Positions 35,376 to 45,212 of a stretch of 64,000 nt of DNA are shown here, in pieces; position 1 is the stretch's first letter, and the number at the start of each line of letters is the position of its first letter. Where the stretch lies: the NCBI RefSeq assembly GCF_000316645.1, contig NC_019684.1, forward strand, positions 6,335,501-6,399,500, written 5' to 3'. The notes below the pieces were generated by a model that was not told the origin of the DNA, made no database searches, and saw nothing but the letters and a program-made list of their open reading frames with translations. Origin of the DNA: Nostoc sp. PCC 7524 (GTDB lineage Bacteria > Cyanobacteriota > Cyanobacteriia > Cyanobacteriales > Nostocaceae). The translations under genes and the position numbers were made by a program.

Positions 35376-36119
35376 ATGCCGAGGATTCTTGTCATAGACG
35401 ATGACCCAGCGATTTCAGAACTCGTTGCTGTCAACCTAGAAATGGCTGGCTACGATGTCAGTCAAGCCGAAGATGGAATTAAAGGTCAAGCCCTAGCTCT
35501 CCAGCTACAACCAGACTTAATCATGCTTGATCTGATGTTGCCCAGAGTCGATGGATTTACAGTTTGCCAGCGTTTGCGCCGCGATGAACGCACGGCCGAG
35601 ATACCTGTTTTGATGCTGACTGCCCTCAGTCAAACTCAGGATAAGGTAGAAGGCTTTAATGCTGGCGCAGACGACTATCTGACCAAACCCTTTGAGGTGG
35701 AAGAAATGTTGGCACGCGTGCGGGCATTATTGCGACGCACTGATCGCATTCCCCAAGCCGCAAAGCACAGTGAGATTTTGAACTATGGGCCTTTAACTCT
35801 AGTTCCAGAGCGATTTGAGGCTATATGGTTCCATCAAACGGTGAAACTCACCCACTTGGAATTTGAACTCCTCCATTGTCTGCTGCAACGTCATGGACAA
35901 ACCGTTTCCCCCAGCGAAATCTTGAGGGAAGTTTGGGGCTATGATCCAGATGATGATATCGAAACAATTCGAGTCCATATCCGGCATCTAAGAACCAAAC
36001 TAGAACCAGATCCCCGCCATCCCCGCTATATCAAGACTGTCTACGGTGCGGGATACTGCTTAGAGTTACCCAGCGTTCCACCATCTGGTGAAGGTGCTGC
36101 CACCTCAGTAGTTGAATGA
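35376..36119 (+). CDS. rpaA: Response regulator RpaA
   Basis: This is an OmpR-family response regulator of 247 residues, the central output factor of the cyanobacterial clock, controlled by the SasA and CikA kinases. The receiver domain has the acidic pair in ILVIDDDP, phosphoacceptor Asp52 in [12 protein letters not shown] and Lys104 in [12 protein letters not shown]. The C-terminal winged helix has [19 protein letters not shown] and ends [11 protein letters not shown]. The segments [20 protein letters not shown] and [20 protein letters not shown] separate RpaA from RpaB. It is convergent with chlP, with a terminator between them. Confidence 0.93.
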   Translation: MPRILVIDDDPAISELVAVNLEMAGYDVSQAEDGIKGQALALQLQPDLIMLDLMLPRVDGFTVCQRLRRDERTAEIPVLMLTALSQTQDKVEGFNAGADDYLTKPFEVEEMLARVRALLRRTDRIPQAAKHSEILNYGPLTLVPERFEAIWFHQTVKLTHLEFELLHCLLQRHGQTVSPSEILREVWGYDPDDDIETIRVHIRHLRTKLEPDPRHPRYIKTVYGAGYCLELPSVPPSGEGAATSVVE

Positions 36120-36470
36120 CATCTGGCGACATTCCCTAAACTGAGAACTGGATTTCATGAGTTGGTAAGGTCATGTGTCACACTGAGGAAGACATAGTTT
36201 GCAAGGTAGGGTAAGATCACGGGAGATTCTACTCTTCAAGAAATCGCGCTATGCGTGTCTCAATGTCGCTTCGCTAAGTACCCTACAGGGAAGCTTTGCC
36301 CGCAGCATGACACATACATCGCTACGAATTAACGCTAAACCTTACTAAAATTAAATGGCACTCCCTGCTGGCATAATCTAGGGAGTGCCATTTGACAGTT
36401 AAAATTTTTTAGTGCTGAGTTTTGAGTGAATATTCCCTTACTCAGCACTCTGCACCTAGTTTCGTTAAGA
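36120..36470. terminator. Spacer with bidirectional terminator, rpaA/chlP
   Basis: AAATGGCACTCCCT (36353-36366) and AGGGAGTGCCATTT (36380-36393) form a perfect 14-bp stem with a 13-base loop. It can end transcripts from both convergent genes. A second, looser pairing joins GTCATGTGTCAC near 36170 with GCATGACACATAC near 36305. No gene is present in the 351-bp interval. Confidence 0.8.
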
Positions 36471-37691
36471 TTAAGGTGCTAAAGCATTACCACGAATCAA
36501 GCTGCCAATTGTCTTGGCAGTAATTTTTAATTGGGTAATGGGGTTAGCTGGGACGACTGTTTTGTACAAATAGCTATCAAAGGTGAGCTTCTGCACATCC
36601 AAGTCAGCGCACATCTCTACAAATGCCTCACGGGTTGCATCGGAACGATAGAAGACTGTTTGGAGAATGTCTAGGACTTTGTAAGTGAGTCCATATTTTT
36701 TATCCCAACGCTTGAGATAGAGCTTAATTTCGTTTTCTGTAGGAATGCGACTACCATTTTGGGAAACTTCCACAATGGTTTCTGCACACATCCGTCCAGA
36801 TTTAGCAGCAAAGTAAATACCCTCACCAGAAGACTTGGTAACGTAGCCAGCTGCATCTCCTACTAAGGCGATCCGACCAACCACACGACGTGGGCGGGGA
36901 TGTTCAGGAATGGGGTGAGCTTCTACTTTGATGATTTTACCGCCTTCTAGTTTTTTGGCAGCACGGGCGCGGATGCCTGCCTGTAACTGTTTGATACTGG
37001 CTTTATTGACGTGCATTGTGCCAGTACCGACAGCTACGTGGTCATATTTGGGGAAAACCCAGGCGTAAAAGTCTGTAGAAACATCATTACCGACATACAT
37101 TTCGGCTAGGTCGTTGTAGTAGCCCATTTTATCTTGGGGTAGGCGAATCCGCTCTTGGAAAGCGATCGCATAGTTATAATCCCCAGCATCCATTTCCTTG
37201 GCAATGCGGGAGTTAGCGCCATCTGCCCCAATAATTAAATCTACTTTGAGGGTCTTGGTAACGCCTTGTAAACCGCCTTCACTATGATCAACATAGTGAA
37301 TAGTATATGGATCGGTGTTATTTGATGGTATATCTACTTTATGAACGGTGGCATTAATTAAATTTGCGCCGAGTTTAGCCGCCCGATTCCGCAAGAAGCC
37401 ATCTAGCACTTCGCGGCGGCACATTCCTATATATTCTTCTTGTTTTATTAGATTGATATCAACCTCACGATTGGAAGGTGAAATCATTTTCATCTTCCGC
37501 ACCTGGCGATCGATAATCTCTGGTGGTAAGTCAAACTCACTAACCATACACAGGGGTATAGCACCCCCGCAGGGCTTGGCGTTATCTAGCTTCCGCTCGA
37601 ATAGGTAGGTTTCAATCCCAGCCTTTGCCAGTGTTTCAGCAGCAGAGGAACCAGCTGGGCCTGACCCAACAACAGCAACCCGTAGTGTCAC
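36471..37691 (-). CDS. chlP: Geranylgeranyl reductase ChlP
   Basis: This flavoenzyme reduces the geranylgeranyl tail to phytyl for chlorophyll and tocopherol synthesis, using NADPH. The Rossmann FAD motif is RVAVVGSGPAGSSAAE at the N-terminus. LFERKLDNAKPCGGAIPLCM is a ChlP signature. DLIIGADGANSRIAKEM and GRIALVGDAAGYVTKSSGEG hold the second FAD contacts. The start is taken as GTG at 37691, preceded by GGGAGAAG in the transcribed strand; a TTG at 37706 would add five residues. It is about 406 residues, the expected length. Confidence 0.95.
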   Translation of the reverse strand: MTLRVAVVGSGPAGSSAAETLAKAGIETYLFERKLDNAKPCGGAIPLCMVSEFDLPPEIIDRQVRKMKMISPSNREVDINLIKQEEYIGMCRREVLDGFLRNRAAKLGANLINATVHKVDIPSNNTDPYTIHYVDHSEGGLQGVTKTLKVDLIIGADGANSRIAKEMDAGDYNYAIAFQERIRLPQDKMGYYNDLAEMYVGNDVSTDFYAWVFPKYDHVAVGTGTMHVNKASIKQLQAGIRARAAKKLEGGKIIKVEAHPIPEHPRPRRVVGRIALVGDAAGYVTKSSGEGIYFAAKSGRMCAETIVEVSQNGSRIPTENEIKLYLKRWDKKYGLTYKVLDILQTVFYRSDATREAFVEMCADLDVQKLTFDSYLYKTVVPANPITQLKITAKTIGSLIRGNALAP

Positions 37692-37826
37692 AAGGTCTTC
37701 TCCCAATCTTCACATTTACCGTTTACCGAAAGCATCGTACCACGGTCTTTTGGCTGATTTCGCGCTCTTGCTTCTGGTTTTGACAGAAATGCAACATTCC
37801 TTAATATTTTGATACAAAAACTAATT

Positions 37827-37916
37827 GGTGATAGGTGATAGGTGACAGGGGAGAGGGGAGAGGGGAGAGGTGACAGGTGACAGGTGACAGGGGAGAGGGG
37901 AGAGGAACTAATGAGC
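37827..37916. repeat. GTGACAG/GGGGAGA short tandem repeats
   Basis: Alternating blocks of GTGATAG, GTGACAG and GGGGAGA heptamers fill about 90 bp in the 347-bp gap between chlP and the cysA-like gene. The rest of the gap (37692-38038) is AT-rich and must hold both divergent promoters. No gene is present. Confidence 0.85.
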
Positions 37917-38038
37917 ATTGACTATTAACTATTGATTTTTAATATTTATTTAATCCAAGCACAGCTAGGTATGGTATAAATAAAATACGGTAATCCTAGC
38001 AACGTGCCGGATTTAGAGTTTGCAGAGGTAAAGCATCT

Positions 38039-39055
38039 GTGGGCATAGTAGTTGAAAATGTATCCAAGCAGTTCGGAAGTTTTAAAGCTGTTGATCAGGT
38101 CAGCTTAGAAATCGCCAGTGGTTCATTAGTGGCTTTATTGGGTCCATCGGGATCTGGTAAGTCTACCTTATTGCGTTTAATTGCTGGTTTGGAAATGCCA
38201 GATAGTGGCAAAATCTTACTGACGGGTAAGGATGCAACAAATCAAAGTGTACAAGAACGAAACATTGGGTTTGTGTTTCAACACTATGCCCTGTTTAAGC
38301 ATCTCACGGTACGGCAAAATATTGCTTTTGGTTTAGAAATTCGCAAGACACCAGCTAAAAAAGTTAAAGGTCGAGTAGAACAATTATTAGAATTGGTGCA
38401 ATTGAGTGGATTAGGCGATCGCTATCCCTCACAACTGTCTGGTGGACAAAGACAGCGTGTAGCTTTAGCCAGAGCCTTAGCAGTAGAACCCAGTGTATTA
38501 CTACTAGATGAACCCTTTGGGGCGCTGGATGCCAAAGTCCGCAAAGATTTACGTGCTTGGTTGCGTCGTCTTCATGATGAAGTTCATGTGACTACCGTTT
38601 TTGTTACCCACGATCAAGAAGAAGCAATGGAAGTCTCTGATGAAGTCGTGGTGATGAATCAAGGACAGGTGGAGCAAGTGGGAACACCAGCAGAAATTTA
38701 TGATAATCCGGCGACTGCTTTTGTTATGAGTTTCATCGGCCCGGTGAATGTCTTACCTAGCACTTCTAAGATTTTCCAAAGTTCTGGATTTGATTCACCA
38801 CACCCAGAGGTGTTTTTACGACCCCAGGATGTGATTATTGAAAATCAAGCCAATGGTACTACTGCACCTGCGACAGTCAGCCGATTGATACACTTGGGTT
38901 GGGAGATTCAGGTAGAGTTAACCTTAGATGATGGGCAAGTTGTGACTGCTCATTTAACGCGCGATCGCTTCAATGAGTTACAACTGGAAGCACAGCAAAA
39001 AGTATATGTAAAACCCAAGGATGCCAAATCCTTCCCGTTATACTATTCCATCTAA
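38039..39055 (+). CDS. cysA: Sulfate/thiosulfate ABC transporter ATP-binding protein, CysA type
   Basis: This is the ATPase that powers sulfate or thiosulfate import. The protein is 338 residues with a GTG start. Walker A is GPSGSGKS (35-42), the signature LSGGQ (133-137), Walker B LLLDEP (154-159), and the switch His191 in VFVTHDQEE. The first 230 residues match CysA-type ATPases ([20 protein letters not shown]). A shorter regulatory beta-domain follows ([12 protein letters not shown]). No cysT, cysW or binding-protein gene is adjacent, so it serves a transporter encoded elsewhere. Molybdate or another oxyanion cannot be excluded. Confidence 0.88.
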   Translation: MGIVVENVSKQFGSFKAVDQVSLEIASGSLVALLGPSGSGKSTLLRLIAGLEMPDSGKILLTGKDATNQSVQERNIGFVFQHYALFKHLTVRQNIAFGLEIRKTPAKKVKGRVEQLLELVQLSGLGDRYPSQLSGGQRQRVALARALAVEPSVLLLDEPFGALDAKVRKDLRAWLRRLHDEVHVTTVFVTHDQEEAMEVSDEVVVMNQGQVEQVGTPAEIYDNPATAFVMSFIGPVNVLPSTSKIFQSSGFDSPHPEVFLRPQDVIIENQANGTTAPATVSRLIHLGWEIQVELTLDDGQVVTAHLTRDRFNELQLEAQQKVYVKPKDAKSFPLYYSI

Positions 39056-39106
39056 ATGGCTTGTACATCTGGTTGTAGAAACTAGCAACCTGAATATCAA
39101 CCTCAA

Positions 39107-39143
39107 AACCCCGGTTTTTCTCAAGAAATCGGGGTTGTTCTAT
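39107..39143 (+). terminator. Terminator after cysA-like gene
   Basis: AACCCCGGTTT (39107-39117) pairs with AAATCGGGGTT (39126-39136), including one G-T pair, and is followed by GTTCTATT. It lies 52 bp after the stop. Confidence 0.75.
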
Positions 39144-39282
39144 TCAATATTGCTCATATTCGCTATTTTTGGTTCTGAAATGCCCCCTACTCCTGTACTG
39201 TCTATTTTTTGTATCAATCTCAACATGGAGGTGTATCGGGGACTGCCAGAGAATAAATTAGCCATTTTTTTATCAAGAAAGG

Positions 39283-39482
39283 CAGAGGGCAGAGGGCAGG
39301 AGGCAGAAGGAATACTGGCCTCTGTCCTCTGCCGCGACCATTCCCCGAAGGGGTTCCCGCAGGGTAGGGAGCAAGGGTTTAAGACCCCCACCAAATTTTC
39401 AATTTGGTGGCTCTTGTTTAGGAGGGGTCGGAATCCCCTTCTAAACAAAACCTTCTGCCCTCTGCCTCCTGCCTCCTGCCTT
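39283..39482. repeat. Cluster of palindromic and heptamer repeats
   Basis: GGCAGAGGGCAGAGGGCAGG (about 39280-39300) and the complementary CTGCCCTCTGCCTCCTGCC (about 39460-39480) bracket a nested palindrome. CCACCAAATTTTCAATTTGGTGG lies near 39390-39412, and GTTTAGGAGGGG pairs with CCCCTTCTAAAC around 39416-39446. The whole block can fold into one branched structure of about 200 bp. It looks like a composite Nostoc spacer repeat. Confidence 0.65.
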
Positions 39483-40558
39483 CTTCAATAGAAGTACCTG
39501 AGCGCCCCTTCTGCGAAATTGTACTGAATACCCCTACATACGAATTTCCCGGCTTGAGAGATGCTGAAAGGATAGCATTACAATATCTATACTGAAAATT
39601 TGTTATTTGCTTATATAATTACATTTTTGTATAGGTATATACTTATATGTGACTTTAGTTCAACATTTAGGCTAACTCACATTGTAATTTTGAAGGGATA
39701 AAAAAATTACAATGTGCAGTTTTTAAAGTTGTCTATGCTACTCTTGTCTCTCTACTATCTGATGGTAGAATTACTGCACATTGAGATAAATATTTTTTTA
39801 TAACTCATATGGCAACCAAGAGTAAAAGAATAATTTAGCGAAATAATCTCAAAAAATATGAAACAATCCCATTTTGGAGGAAAATGAGCAAAATTGCTGG
39901 ATATTTCATTAAAAAATAATAGAGATTATCAGCATTACTAAATAGATGTATGATTAAAAACAAGGTTATTTGTAACTTTATGTAACAAGTATAACGTTTT
40001 AAATAATATTACATACTTCCTTCAAGCTATAAAAACTTGTTATAAATATCAAAATGTATCAAAAATACAAGTATTAAACATTACATCTCTTTGGGTCTTA
40101 TGGACAAAACTTTACATTCAATGTCGTAGCTAAAGTATAGATAACACAGTGGGTTTAAGAATTTCTGGACTAATGTTATAGGAGTTACAAGTATTACAAG
40201 TATATAAAACAAACATAATACAGATACACCATACCATCCACTTCTAACAGTCATGCAACATTGACTGACAGAGGATGTTAATTCGCTAAATTAGAGTATT
40301 ATTTAATACAAAAATTTTCACAATCAGTCCAATTTTTTGTTGTGAAATATACCAAAAGCTCAAATTGACACTGCGTAAAAAATGAAAATCATCCACCACT
40401 TACGGTCAAAATTTATATTTCCTTAAGAATTTATCTACATAAATTAATTGATTGCTCAATGCGAGGAAAACAAATGAACATCATGCAGCTTTCAGTCTCA
40501 TATCTCAATCTTTAACTTTGTTAAAAAACATTATTGACAACATACACAAGGATAAAAA
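39483..40558. other. Long AT-rich gap with a strong stem
   Basis: No gene is found in about 1.07 kb. CACATTGTAATTT (39678-39690) and AAATTACAATGTG (39704-39716) form a perfect 13-bp stem, and CTGCACATTGAG near 39774 repeats part of the arm. The interval is large, AT-rich and lies directly upstream of a secreted-protein gene pair. It could hold a distal promoter or a non-coding RNA, but none can be proved by eye. Confidence 0.45.
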
Positions 40559-41248
40559 ATGATACCTAGATTATTTACTTCCCACTTATTTGCTTTTGCT
40601 GCTACCTCTTGTATGGCCATCGTTGCTAACCAGCAGATGCGTGTTTATGCTCAAGAAGCGCCCAGTACAGCACAACCAACAAATATCCAAAAACTTTGCT
40701 CTTTCGATCCCGTTGAGAATTTATTACCTCCCATACCCAGCCAAAGCAATTCTGTTTTGTCTTACCTAGGTCAAGAAGGTTTCACCAAAACCCAGGATCA
40801 AGCTTGGGTATGTTATGTGAATGATTCCAAAAAAGAGGGACGTTACTATACCCTGTTTAAAGTTCAAGAGCAGAATGGCAAGCTGATTGGTAGTTCTTTC
40901 CTGGACAACGGTAGCTTAATTACAGGACAAGATGATCGCAGTCTGGACTTTTTCATGACTCTGATTGAGCGTCACACCAACACCACTCCAGAAACGCGCC
41001 AAAGTATACGCAGATATTTAGAAGCCTTCATTACGTTGGTAGAGGAAGGAAAAATTAAACCATCTCGTCGTGGTTTTCTCTTTGACCAACCAAACGGCGC
41101 ATTAATTATGTACCATCCATTGACCACAGGAGAACTTAAAGGAACGGCAATTACCATCAATATCCAAGCACCTAAAAATCTTAGTTCACGCACACCTGAC
41201 GATGGATTATCAAATGCTCGTTCAGAGGCTTTAAAGCCCAATCAATAA
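40559..41248 (+). CDS. Secreted protein of unknown function
   Basis: The family is not recognised. The protein is 229 residues and starts MIPRLFTSHLFAFAATSCMA, a signal peptide with likely cleavage near RVYAQEAPS. The mature part has two conserved-looking cysteines (KLCSFDP and AWVCYVND) that may form a disulfide, a beta-rich middle (YYTLFKVQEQNGKLIGSSF) and a helical segment (RQSIRRYLEAFITLVEEGK). It is followed 63 bp later by a second secreted or anchored protein, so the pair is probably an operon with a shared envelope role. AAGGATAAAAA precedes the ATG. Confidence 0.75.
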   Translation: MIPRLFTSHLFAFAATSCMAIVANQQMRVYAQEAPSTAQPTNIQKLCSFDPVENLLPPIPSQSNSVLSYLGQEGFTKTQDQAWVCYVNDSKKEGRYYTLFKVQEQNGKLIGSSFLDNGSLITGQDDRSLDFFMTLIERHTNTTPETRQSIRRYLEAFITLVEEGKIKPSRRGFLFDQPNGALIMYHPLTTGELKGTAITINIQAPKNLSSRTPDDGLSNARSEALKPNQ

Positions 41249-41311
41249 GTCATCATGCCTGATTTTCATTAGGGGTGTTAATTATTCTGTGTCATCTGCC
41301 GGAGAAGGGTC

Positions 41312-42595
41312 TTGTTCAAATCAACTATCAAAAATATCACAATTATCTTTTCGTCTTTGGCAACAGCATTAATGGTTTGCCAGACAGCTAATGCAGGTAA
41401 GCCTGGGCTGAATGTTGGTGCGCCTGTGAATATCCCACCAGGACAAGAACGACAGTTATTGCAGTATCAGCTACAAAATAACAAAGCAGGTTTACGCCAG
41501 ATGCGACTGATACCTGGATGTGTTACAGGATTTGGTCTGACCTGTAATAAAACTGGTGGAGTAATTGAGCAAATTATTCAGTCTAATGGCGGACCTACGT
41601 ATCAACAGATGTTGATGAAAGCTGCTGGTGGGGAAGCTAACTTCAATAGGTTTACGCCTTTTTATGGTAACAATCTCAATCAGACCCAACAACCAATACC
41701 ATATATATCCGTCTGGAGAGACGGGTCTAACAACACTCTAGATTCAGTGACATACACTCTGGGACAGCCTCTGAGTCGTAATCGCGTACCAGGTCTAGGA
41801 GATGTCACCAGCAAGTTCTATTGGTCACCGTTAAAAGGAGAAGATCCCTACAGAGGGTTTGTGAACTTGAAATATTCCTTCGGACGGGTGCTGGTGGAAG
41901 AAGCTGCAAAAATTCCTGACCTCAACCAACAGATGGCCTTGCTGAAGCTAGAGCCTGAAATGATGAGGTTTTATTTAAATAACATTAACAGAGCCATCAA
42001 TGCGATACGAACTGGAAGGAATGAAGAACTAAAACAAAGTATTTTGACTATACTTTCCCGTCCCTATTCTCCACTAGAAACTAATGATGGCTGGTTTGGG
42101 CGTGAAAAAGTTCAGCTTCCGGAGAGTTTAGTTCAGAATGGAGACATAATTCCTCCAGATGTATTGACTGACAGAGTAATAGACCCACCAGGTAGTGAGC
42201 GCATCGTAGAAGTAGTAGAACTTCCTGGCGAGGAATTCTTCGCATCTACATCAGATGCTTTTCCAGGGGTTTTCCCCCTTGCCGGTTTTGGTCTATTGCT
42301 AGCTTTATTGTTCTTAATTGGTGGAGATGATTCTCCACCTGCTCGGTCTACTTCAACAGTGGGTACAACAGGTGGAATTGATACACCAGATTATGTATGT
42401 CCTGATTTGAATATAGGTGGTGGTAGCAATACAAATACAGGTCAAGCTAGTGAAGTTCAATGTGAAGTTCCGACTGTCACACCTCCAGAAGTTAGGAAGG
42501 TAGTAGAACCATCAACTATTAAAGCTGTGATTTTGTTAGCTTTAATATTGTGCTTAGTTAGTCAAAAAAAGAGGCAGGTACGACGATTAACCTGA
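41312..42595 (+). CDS. Secreted, membrane-anchored protein with PEP-CTERM-like tail
   Basis: The family is not recognised. The protein is 427 residues with a signal peptide (IIFSSLATALMVCQTANAGK). It starts at TTG 41312, eight or so bases after GGAGAAGG at 41301-41308. The mature part is soluble and Pro/Asn-rich. A first hydrophobic stretch, VFPLAGFGLLLALLFLIGG, lies near residue 325. The C-terminus EPSTIKAVILLALILCLVSQ plus a basic tail KKRQVRRLT resembles PEP-CTERM signals, with VEP in place of PEP. The upstream neighbour is also secreted. It may be an exosortase substrate of the cell surface. Confidence 0.72.
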   Translation: MFKSTIKNITIIFSSLATALMVCQTANAGKPGLNVGAPVNIPPGQERQLLQYQLQNNKAGLRQMRLIPGCVTGFGLTCNKTGGVIEQIIQSNGGPTYQQMLMKAAGGEANFNRFTPFYGNNLNQTQQPIPYISVWRDGSNNTLDSVTYTLGQPLSRNRVPGLGDVTSKFYWSPLKGEDPYRGFVNLKYSFGRVLVEEAAKIPDLNQQMALLKLEPEMMRFYLNNINRAINAIRTGRNEELKQSILTILSRPYSPLETNDGWFGREKVQLPESLVQNGDIIPPDVLTDRVIDPPGSERIVEVVELPGEEFFASTSDAFPGVFPLAGFGLLLALLFLIGGDDSPPARSTSTVGTTGGIDTPDYVCPDLNIGGGSNTNTGQASEVQCEVPTVTPPEVRKVVEPSTIKAVILLALILCLVSQKKRQVRRLT

Positions 42596-43036
42596 AGATT
42601 TCAGTGTTTTAGCTGAAACGACAGTTTTTAGACCGCGTGGTAGTGAACTTTATTGATTGAATAGATATCTATTGACGAATATATTTAGGTAAATTTATGT
42701 TTATTTAAAAATTACTAATTAAAAAATATCCAATCAATTATCTTAGGGTGTGTGTTCTTGTTGCGTTAACACATCTTAATGCTGTAATACAGCTAAAATG
42801 CTGAATTGAATAAAAATCTCTCAGCTAAATACTGAGAGATTAAACGTTATTATTACTTTTCACATGAAAAATATCCCACTCTCATAGCATACCTATACTT
42901 TTGCAGCTGAGTGTGCCAAAATGCCTAATTGTTTATTGGTCAATGGTCAATAGTTAGTAGGCAATAGTTTTTATTTCTTCTCCTCTGCCCCCCTGCTCCT
43001 CTGCTCCTCTGCTCCCTCATCTCTCCCATATCCCCA
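42596..43036. terminator. Gap with terminator-like stem
   Basis: AATCTCTCAG (42815-42824) and CTGAGAGATT (42832-42841) form a perfect 10-bp stem. It lies 220 bp after the secreted-protein gene and ends weakly in T. CTGCTCCTCTGCTCC repeats lie near 42990-43020, just before hetI. No gene is found. Confidence 0.55.
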
Positions 43037-43741
43037 ATGACTTGGCTACCTGCACCCACAGATCTAAACTTAGTGCCAGATGAGGTTCATGTTTGGCAAA
43101 TTCACCTGAATAGAACAGAATCACAGCTAGAAGATTTAGCCGCAACTCTATCTGATGATGAACTCACCCGTGCTAATAGATTTTATTTCCCAGAGCATCG
43201 GCAGCGTTTTATTGCGGGTCGCGGTATTCTCAGGAGTATATTAGGTAACTATTTAGGAATTGCGCCAGAAAAAATTAAATTTGATTATGAACCCCGTGGA
43301 AAACCAATTTTAGCTGAGGGTTTACAGCATAGTGGTTTGTTGTTTAACTTGTCGCATTCCGACAATTTGGCTTTGTGCGCTGTGAATTACACTCGGCCGA
43401 TTGGGATAGATTTGGAATATCTCCGTGGAATTTCAGATATAGAAGCCCTGGCTAAAAGGTTTTTTTTACCAAGTGAATATGATGTAGTGCGATCGCTCCC
43501 CGATGAGCAAAAACAAAAAACCTTCTTTCGCTACTGGACTTGTAAAGAAGCTTATTTAAAAGCAACTGGTGATGGCATATCCCAGTTAGAACAAATTGAA
43601 ATAGCACTAACACCCACAGAAACAGCTAGGTTACTGAAATTACCTGCTTGGAGTCTAGTAGAGTTAGTGCCTGATAATAACTATGTTGCTGCTCTTGCCG
43701 TGGCGGGTTGTGGCTGGCAGTTAAAGTGTTGGCAGTATTAA
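43037..43741 (+). CDS. hetI: 4'-phosphopantetheinyl transferase HetI
   Basis: This is an Sfp-type phosphopantetheinyl transferase of 234 residues, which attaches the CoA arm to the acyl carrier proteins of HglE and HglB. The metal and CoA residues are seen: Asp125 in IGIDLEYLR, and Trp167, Lys170, Glu171 and Lys175 in RYWTCKEAYLKATGDG. The P-loop-like segment LLFNLSHSDN also fits. It faces hetN tail to tail with 39 bp between the stops, the known hetN-hetI arrangement. In Nostoc this is the main general transferase of its kind. Confidence 0.95.
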   Translation: MTWLPAPTDLNLVPDEVHVWQIHLNRTESQLEDLAATLSDDELTRANRFYFPEHRQRFIAGRGILRSILGNYLGIAPEKIKFDYEPRGKPILAEGLQHSGLLFNLSHSDNLALCAVNYTRPIGIDLEYLRGISDIEALAKRFFLPSEYDVVRSLPDEQKQKTFFRYWTCKEAYLKATGDGISQLEQIEIALTPTETARLLKLPAWSLVELVPDNNYVAALAVAGCGWQLKCWQY

Positions 43742-43780
43742 CCATCTAAGCCGCATTCCCGAATCAGCTGACTATAACTT

Positions 43781-44638
43781 TTAAGCACGGCCAACGGCCG
43801 CACACTTGAGATTAGCTCTATTTCCTGCTCTAATTTGGTTGAAATTCACTATACCTAACCACTGATAAAGTTGATCAACCGCAGTTGGAGAAATTTGTCC
43901 CATAGCCAGCATCAATTTTGTCAAACCTTCCGTAATCGGATTTTGATTGACAATAATTTCTGCTGGGTTGCCTTTAACGGCACGCATAACAGCGTTAGCT
44001 ATACCTTTGGGTGTCGTCACACCTGCTAATTTAGGTGCAGGTACACGAGGATCAACAGTCATACCAGTGTGAGAGACATATCCCGGACAAACTGCCGAAA
44101 TATGGACACCACTACCAGCTAATTCTTGACGGACGGCATCAGTCCACATAATCAAACTTGCTTTACTAGCAGAGTAAATGCTGTTAAAAGCAATACCCTT
44201 TTTACCAGCCAGTGAAGCAATGTTAACAATGCGGCCACTACCTCGTTCCATCATGTTGGGGAGTAATAAACGAGTTAATTCCATAGTAGCCAAGAGGTTA
44301 GTGTTGAAGACAGAATGAATTTCCGCGAGAGAGTAATTGGCAAACGCACTAATGATTTCTATGCCAGCATTGTTGATTAAAATATCAACGGGGCCGACAG
44401 TTGACTGAACCTGCTGGGTGAGAGCTGATAATTCCCCTACTTTAGTAATATCAAAAGGAATAGCGATCGCTCTACCACCTGCTGCATTGACTGCATGACA
44501 AGTTTGCTCTAATCCTGAACGGGAACGCGAAACACATACTACAGTTGCTTGCTCTTTTGCTAACGCACGAGCAATGTGTATACCTAGACCGCGTGAGGCA
44601 CCGGTCAACAGCACTGTCTTACCTGTGAGAGTTGTCAT
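43781..44638 (-). CDS. hetN: HetN, short-chain dehydrogenase and heterocyst pattern inhibitor
   Basis: This is a ketoacyl-reductase-like short-chain dehydrogenase, 285 residues, that suppresses heterocyst formation next to existing heterocysts. The cofactor motif is TGASRGLG (12-19). The catalytic Ser142, Tyr155 and Lys159 lie in NIASLAG and YSASKA. Most telling, residues 131-136 read ERGSGR, the hexapeptide shared with PatS and linked in HetN to pattern control. It follows hglB in transcription direction after a 574-bp gap... in genome order hglB is upstream, so it may be transcribed separately. The position between hglB and hetI fits the known locus. Confidence 0.95.
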   Translation of the reverse strand: MTTLTGKTVLLTGASRGLGIHIARALAKEQATVVCVSRSRSGLEQTCHAVNAAGGRAIAIPFDITKVGELSALTQQVQSTVGPVDILINNAGIEIISAFANYSLAEIHSVFNTNLLATMELTRLLLPNMMERGSGRIVNIASLAGKKGIAFNSIYSASKASLIMWTDAVRQELAGSGVHISAVCPGYVSHTGMTVDPRVPAPKLAGVTTPKGIANAVMRAVKGNPAEIIVNQNPITEGLTKLMLAMGQISPTAVDQLYQWLGIVNFNQIRAGNRANLKCAAVGRA

Positions 44639-45212
44639 TATAACCTGCTATTACCTGTATTCTGATTGGCAGGATTCACGCATCATACAGTTGGTAAACT
44701 CTGTGTAGCCTAATTCGGACATCAACACAGACAGTTCAAACCATCAGAACAACTACCCACCTATCCGCAACTAAATGCGATAAAGACAGCTACACTTCAG
44801 ACTTTCTTAAGAAACTCAAACTCGTAGACTGCACTCTTTTGGGATAAAAATAGGAGAATTGACTTATAACAGTGTTAATCGCCTTCCGTTGCAGAACAGG
44901 CATGAAGTCAAGGATTTGTTCAGTAAGGTTCAACTTTACATCAACTTCATTTATAGCATTTATTTTGTGAAGCTAGTGTTAATAGCAAACTTATTTAAAG
45001 GGAGTGGAGAGTAGAGAGAACTCTGAGCGGAGGTTTCCTCCGCTCAGAAGTTCGGAGGAGTAGGGAGTGGGGAAGAGGGATTTTTAGCCACTTTCATAAG
45101 AAAAACCCAGCTTCTTACCGAAACTGGGTCATGGACGCATAAAATCAAACTTTTCTTAACCTCTCCGCGTACCTCCGCGTTTACCTCCGCGCTTCTCCGC
45201 GTTTAAATCCTA
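44639..45212. promoter_or_regulatory. hglB-hetN spacer with hairpins and repeats
   Basis: No gene is seen. CTGAGCGGAGG (45023-45033) and CCTCCGCTCAG (45037-45047) form a perfect 11-bp hairpin with loop TTT. A second hairpin, ACCCAGCTTC with GAAACTGGGT, lies near 45105-45130. CCTCCGCGTACCTCCGCGTT repeats fill 45163-45204, right after the hglB stop. The rightmost hairpins could end hglB transcripts, leaving about 350 bp for a hetN promoter. Confidence 0.55.

Noticed and set aside
37827..37916. Possible CRISPR-like array
   Set aside because: The repeats are 7-bp units with no unique spacers of 30-40 bp. They are short tandem repeats.
39021..39491. + strand frame after cysA
   Set aside because: It overlaps the cysA end and runs through a terminator and repeats.
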